Origin: Treponema sp.
GTDB taxonomy: Bacteria > Spirochaetota > Spirochaetia > Treponematales > Treponemataceae
Length of the DNA: 9,150 nt
Assembly: GCA_004554075.1 (NCBI GenBank)
Contig: SFOB01000094.1
Span: 1 to 9,150 of the forward strand
Reading direction: 5' to 3'
Both the position numbers and the translations under genes were made by a program. Each line of letters begins with the position of its first letter. Positions within the stretch are counted from its first letter, which is position 1. Below are positions 6,525 through 9,150 of the stretch, piece after piece. Under the pieces are notes generated by a model. The model had not been told where the DNA came from. It saw only the letters and a program-made list of their open reading frames with translations, and made no database searches.

Positions 6525-6551
6525 TTATCGGTTGAAGTGATTTTGACTTTA
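6525..6551 (-). promoter_or_regulatory. sigma-28 (FliA)-like promoter, leftward
   Basis: On the minus strand the sequence reads TAAAGTCA, an 11-nt spacer, then ACCGATAA. The enterobacterial FliA consensus is TAAAGTTT-N11-GCCGATAA, so 6 of 8 and 7 of 8 positions match with exact spacing. Treponemes carry FliA for flagellar genes. Its target here is the candidate small RNA and, on readthrough, the HD-GYP-type gene. Confidence 0.5.
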
Positions 6552-6587
6552 GTTTTTTTTGAAAAAAAGATTGACACTAATCAAAAT
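6540..6587. promoter_or_regulatory. AT-rich dyad spanning both divergent -35 regions
   Basis: ATTTTGA (6540-6546) plus TTAGT (6549-6553) is complementary to ACTAA plus TCAAAAT (6576-6587), with a 2-nt bulge. Between them lie eight T, one G and seven A. The arms overlap the leftward TAAAGTCA and the last base of the rightward TTGACA. It may be an operator or a curved/extruding A-tract; AT bias alone could also produce part of it. Confidence 0.35.
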
Positions 6588-6599
6588 TTTTTAGATTAT
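6571..6599 (+). promoter_or_regulatory. promoter of the DUF4912-GH57 operon
   Basis: A perfect TTGACA (6571-6576) is followed, at the ideal 17-nt spacing, by GATTAT (6594-6599; 4 of 6 against TATAAT). Transcription would start around 6605-6608, on or almost on the ATG at 6608, which has no Shine-Dalgarno sequence. The message may therefore be leaderless. Confidence 0.5.
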
Positions 6600-6607
6600 G
6601 TTGAAAT

Positions 6608-7267
6608 ATGAATGAAGAACCTATAAATCGTGCTTCGCTAGAAAAACTTTCATTTTCCGACCTTGTGCAGCTTGCAGATGAATATGGCGTAGATGTCCCT
6701 GAAGATCTGGACAGACGCTTCCTTATCGCAGAACTTCTTGAACTTTCAGAAGAATCCAACAATAAAGAAGATGAAATGATTATTGCCTCAGAGGCAGATA
6801 GTCAGCAGCCCCTTATCTTAAACGGTAATTTTAATGAAACTCAGGTTTCCTGCGTTTTAAGAAATCCCGCATGGCTTTTTGTTTTCTGGAATCTTAATGA
6901 CTCTGATTCCGCAAAAATATCAGATAATCCGGGCTGCAGCCTTAAGCTTAGAATATGTTCTTTTACAGATCCTAAGGATGCAAAACCTGATGAGGCTTTT
7001 GAAGTTCAAACCACAAGTGACAGTCAGGAACAGTATGTGCTTCTTCCTCAGGGAAAGAAATTCATCAAAGTTGAACTGATTTATGTTAATGGGGGAGCAG
7101 GTGAGGTAATTGCTTTTTCCCCTGTTATTGCAATTCCACAGGGAGCTACACTTGTAAATGATTTACAGCCTGGCCGCCAGGAAAACTTTTCTCCGGTAGA
7201 AGAGCTTTCTGGTATCAGGGAATTAATTACAGAACAATACAAGAATCACAGACATTCTTTTTCATAA
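6608..7267 (+). CDS. DUF4912 domain protein
   Basis: The 219-residue product begins with a helical segment (about 8-48; SLEKLSFSDLVQLADEYGVDVP onward, then RRFLIAELLEL) like the short SAP/Rho-N-type modules often found in this family. A DUF4912 domain follows at about 66-178, recognised by RNPAWLFVFWNL (85-96), LKLRICSF (112-119), YVLLPQGKKFIKVEL (143-157) and the late FSPVIAIP strand. The last 40 residues are polar. There is no signal peptide. The biochemical role of DUF4912 is not established; the aromatic sheet resembles a binding domain. The ATG has no Shine-Dalgarno sequence but sits directly after a promoter. It is followed 18 nt later by the GH57-like gene, so a shared role with that protein is likely. 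Confidence 0.85.
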   Translation: MNEEPINRASLEKLSFSDLVQLADEYGVDVPEDLDRRFLIAELLELSEESNNKEDEMIIASEADSQQPLILNGNFNETQVSCVLRNPAWLFVFWNLNDSDSAKISDNPGCSLKLRICSFTDPKDAKPDEAFEVQTTSDSQEQYVLLPQGKKFIKVELIYVNGGAGEVIAFSPVIAIPQGATLVNDLQPGRQENFSPVEELSGIRELITEQYKNHRHSFS

Positions 7268-7274
7268 TCGGATT

Positions 7275-7279
7275 AGGGA
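7275..7279 (+). promoter_or_regulatory. ribosome binding site of the GH57-like gene
   Basis: AGGGA lies 6 nt before the ATG at 7286, in the 18-nt gap after the DUF4912 stop codon. It supports this start, which also matches the N-terminal strand of GH57 proteins. Confidence 0.65.
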
Positions 7280-7285
7280 AGTTTT

Positions 7286-8875
7286 ATGCAGCAGATATTA
7301 AGTATAGTAATAAAAGCAAGCCAGGATTTTATAAGACATTCAGAAGAAGACTTAAAAGAAAATGCTCCTGTCTTAAATAATTTTTATGAATCAATTTCAA
7401 ATGTTTATATTCCGCTTTTAAGAATGATGGAAAAACTTGAGGCAGATCAAGTTAAATATCGTTTTGCCCTTGTTCTTCCTCCAGTTCTTTGCAATATGCT
7501 TTCAGATCCAATCCTTCAGGATGGATATGTCAGCTGGCTTGAAAAACGAAATACTCTTGGAAAAGCTGAACTTAGACGTAATAAAGCAGATGAAAAACTC
7601 TGCGCAATCATAAGCGACACAATCGAAAATAATAAAGCTCTTCTGGCAGATTTTACAGATAAGTATCAGAAGAATCTTATACCGGTTTTTGCAGAATACA
7701 TGAATAAGGGCTATATAGAGCTCATGGGAACCTGCGGAACCGATATTTTCATGCCTCATTATGCAGATCTGAAAGAAATCATTTCTGCCCAGATTGAAAG
7801 CGGCCTTCATGCTTACAGACAGTATTTTGGCGTTATGCCTGAAGGTTTCTGGCTTCCTGCTATGGGCTATACTCCTGGAATTGAAAAGCTGATCCGTGCC
7901 TACGGTTATACTTATACAATTCTTGATTCCCGCAGTGTTCTTTTTTCTGAAAATGTACCTGAAGCAGGTATTTTCTATCCTTCAAGAACAGATAATTCAC
8001 TTGTAATTTTTGCCCGCAACCGTGTTATTGACTGTGAATTGTTCGGTGAAAACGGAATAATTTATTCTGAGTGCTATAAGAATCAGAACAGAGATATCGG
8101 CTTTGAGCTTCCTATGGAAAAACTTTCTGCCATTATCGATAAAGATGGTATCCGCTATTCAACTGGCTTTAAGTACTGGAACCGCTGTTTTAAGGATTCA
8201 GGCTGCCTTTACAATAAAGAATGTGCTCAGGCACAGGTAGAAAAAGATTCAATTGCTTTTGTAGAAAAACGTCTTCAGACTCTTACAAAAGCGGCAGAAC
8301 TTTTGCCTTCTTATAACTTTGTTACTGAAGTTTGTACTCTGGATGTTTCAAAGCTCAGCAAAACATGGTACGAGTTTGCAGACTGGCTTGAAAAAGTGAT
8401 TAGAAAAGCTAGCCAGGCAGGCCTTTCTGTGCTTTCATGCGATAAAATGTGTGATGAACAGTATAATCTTGAAAAGATTGAACCATATTTTTCAGCTGGA
8501 ATTGGTACCGGCTATGGCGAAAACCTTCTTTCAAGCAAAAACTGCTGGATGATGCGCTATATCAGAAAAAGCTGCGAGAGAATGATAGACCTGGCAGGCC
8601 GTTTCCCTATGGATACAGGCTTAAAGACCCGTCTTTTGAATCTTGGTGCAAAAGAGCTTATGCTTGCCCAGAGCCTTAATCTTCCAAAAATGATTAACCG
8701 CTCCGAATTCCCTCAGTTTGCAGAAAAACGCTTTAAGGAATCTATTGCAGCCTTTACTGCAGTATTTGATTCTCTTGGTTCAAATACAGTAAGTACAGAG
8801 TGGCTTACAAAGCTTGAAGTGCGGGATTCTATTTTCCCATGGATGAACTACAGAATTTTCTGTAAGAAGCGATAA
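7286..8875 (+). CDS. GH57/DUF1957 branching-enzyme-like protein without catalytic nucleophile
   Basis: The 529-residue length and layout match GH57 1,4-alpha-glucan branching enzymes: an N-terminal (beta/alpha)7-type barrel, RDIGFELP (269-276), DGIRYSTGFKYWNR (287-300), and an all-helical C-terminal part with WMMRYIRKSCERM (421-433). The active-site motifs are eroded. The HAH of motif 1 is K10-A11-S12. The His of motif 2 (THGFLP) is Asp153. The WLPECAY of motif 3 reads W189-LPAMG-Y195, so Ala192 replaces the nucleophile Glu. Motif 4 (YDAELFGHWWFEG) aligns with LDVSKLSKTWYEF at 352-364, keeping an Asp (D353) but little else. I infer loss of branching activity and a possible glucan-binding or scaffold role with the DUF4912 partner encoded upstream. 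The fold assignment is firm; the function is not. Confidence 0.85.
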   Translation: MQQILSIVIKASQDFIRHSEEDLKENAPVLNNFYESISNVYIPLLRMMEKLEADQVKYRFALVLPPVLCNMLSDPILQDGYVSWLEKRNTLGKAELRRNKADEKLCAIISDTIENNKALLADFTDKYQKNLIPVFAEYMNKGYIELMGTCGTDIFMPHYADLKEIISAQIESGLHAYRQYFGVMPEGFWLPAMGYTPGIEKLIRAYGYTYTILDSRSVLFSENVPEAGIFYPSRTDNSLVIFARNRVIDCELFGENGIIYSECYKNQNRDIGFELPMEKLSAIIDKDGIRYSTGFKYWNRCFKDSGCLYNKECAQAQVEKDSIAFVEKRLQTLTKAAELLPSYNFVTEVCTLDVSKLSKTWYEFADWLEKVIRKASQAGLSVLSCDKMCDEQYNLEKIEPYFSAGIGTGYGENLLSSKNCWMMRYIRKSCERMIDLAGRFPMDTGLKTRLLNLGAKELMLAQSLNLPKMINRSEFPQFAEKRFKESIAAFTAVFDSLGSNTVSTEWLTKLEVRDSIFPWMNYRIFCKKR

Positions 8876-8882
8876 AACTGAA

Positions 8883-9149
8883 TTAATCGAGCATCAGACT
8901 CTTTTTGATGTTTTCGAACATTTCAATCTGATAACGGGCGCTTTGAATTCCCTGAATTGCCGGGTCAAAGCGCTTGTTTAATTTAACGGCTTCTTCCCAA
9001 ACGGCAATAGCATCTTCCCATTTTGCATCAGCATAATACTTAAGACCAAGTTTATAATATTCATCTACCTGGTCATCAATAATGCTGCGGCCTTTATCTC
9101 CCAAAAGAATTTTTGCAGAAAGACTTATTCTGTTAAGCGGGGCAAGGGA
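8883..9149 (-). CDS. TPR-like protein, C-terminal 88 residues only
   Basis: The frame stays open to the right window edge, so only the C-terminus is seen. It contains one tetratricopeptide-type helix pair (YYKLGLKYYADAKWEDAIAV followed by WEEAVKLNKRFDPA), then a charged helix ending in KKSLMLD. TPRs mediate protein-protein contact; upstream domains are unknown. A TTG at 9104 could be read as a start, but the in-frame codons before it (ending A-K-I-L-L-G-D-K-G) look like continuous coding sequence. It converges on the GH57-like gene with a 7-nt gap and no room for a separate terminator. Confidence 0.75.
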   Translation of the reverse strand, partial: SLAPLNRISLSAKILLGDKGRSIIDDQVDEYYKLGLKYYADAKWEDAIAVWEEAVKLNKRFDPAIQGIQSARYQIEMFENIKKSLMLD

Positions 9150-9150
9150 A

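Noticed and set aside
6473..6535. 20-codon plus-strand frame starting at ATG 6473 with AGGAG just before it
   Set aside because: The spacer is only 3 nt, no promoter is visible upstream on that strand, and the region is better explained as the template for the leftward RNA.
7985..8070. CELFGENG (residues 250-257 of the GH57-like protein) as the catalytic motif 4 (DAELFGHWW)
   Set aside because: It lies before RDIGFELP and DGIRYSTGFKYW, whereas motif 4 follows them in the family. The correct counterpart is LDVSKLSKTWYEF at 352-364.

Overview
The window looks like chromosomal DNA of a host-associated spirochaete, most likely a gut or rumen Treponema. The evidence is indirect: AT-leaning DNA, a dimeric-type (alpha2) glycyl-tRNA synthetase, several c-di-GMP-type signalling proteins with long Ala/Glu/Pro tails, and a DUF4912 gene directly followed by a GH57-like (branching-enzyme-like) gene, a pairing I associate with Treponema. 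No phage, IS, CRISPR, tRNA or rRNA is visible. The genus is an inference from gene content.

Layout. 1-2279 (+): the 3' part of a tRNA-dihydrouridine synthase gene, then, 18 nt on, a gene for a receiver-like + PilZ protein with acidic low-complexity ends. 2277-2444: a probable dispersed repeat that supplies the pilZ stop codon, a possible promoter, a GC-rich hairpin leader and a strong Shine-Dalgarno site. 2445-3935 (+): glycyl-tRNA synthetase, with codon use unlike its neighbours. 3936-4123: a 90-bp imperfect inverted repeat that ends on the ribosome binding site of the next gene. 4124-4885 (+): a short aldo/keto-reductase-fold protein that begins at TTG. 4882-6291 (-): an HD-GYP-related protein, convergent with the reductase and overlapping it by 4 bp. 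6292-6607: a 316-bp divergent intergenic region with a leftward sigma-28-like promoter, a strong hairpin terminator about 105 nt downstream of it, a -10 box for the HD-GYP gene, and a rightward TTGACA promoter almost abutting the next start codon. 6608-8875 (+): DUF4912 protein and GH57-like protein in a two-gene operon. 8883-9149 (-): the C-terminal end of a TPR-like protein that runs off the window.

How the parts fit. Two genes (PilZ, HD-GYP) belong to c-di-GMP signalling families. The PilZ protein keeps both ligand-binding motifs, but the HD-GYP protein has lost key metal ligands. Three unrelated proteins in this 9-kb stretch (aldo/keto reductase, HD-GYP, GH57) keep their fold signatures while lacking catalytic residues, so each looks more like a binding or regulatory protein than an enzyme.

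The most unusual non-coding feature is the candidate small RNA at about 6412-6518, read from a FliA-type promoter and closed by an intrinsic terminator upstream of the HD-GYP gene. It could be a motility-linked sRNA or an attenuated leader. All functional statements come from reading motifs by eye; no searches or folding programs were run.
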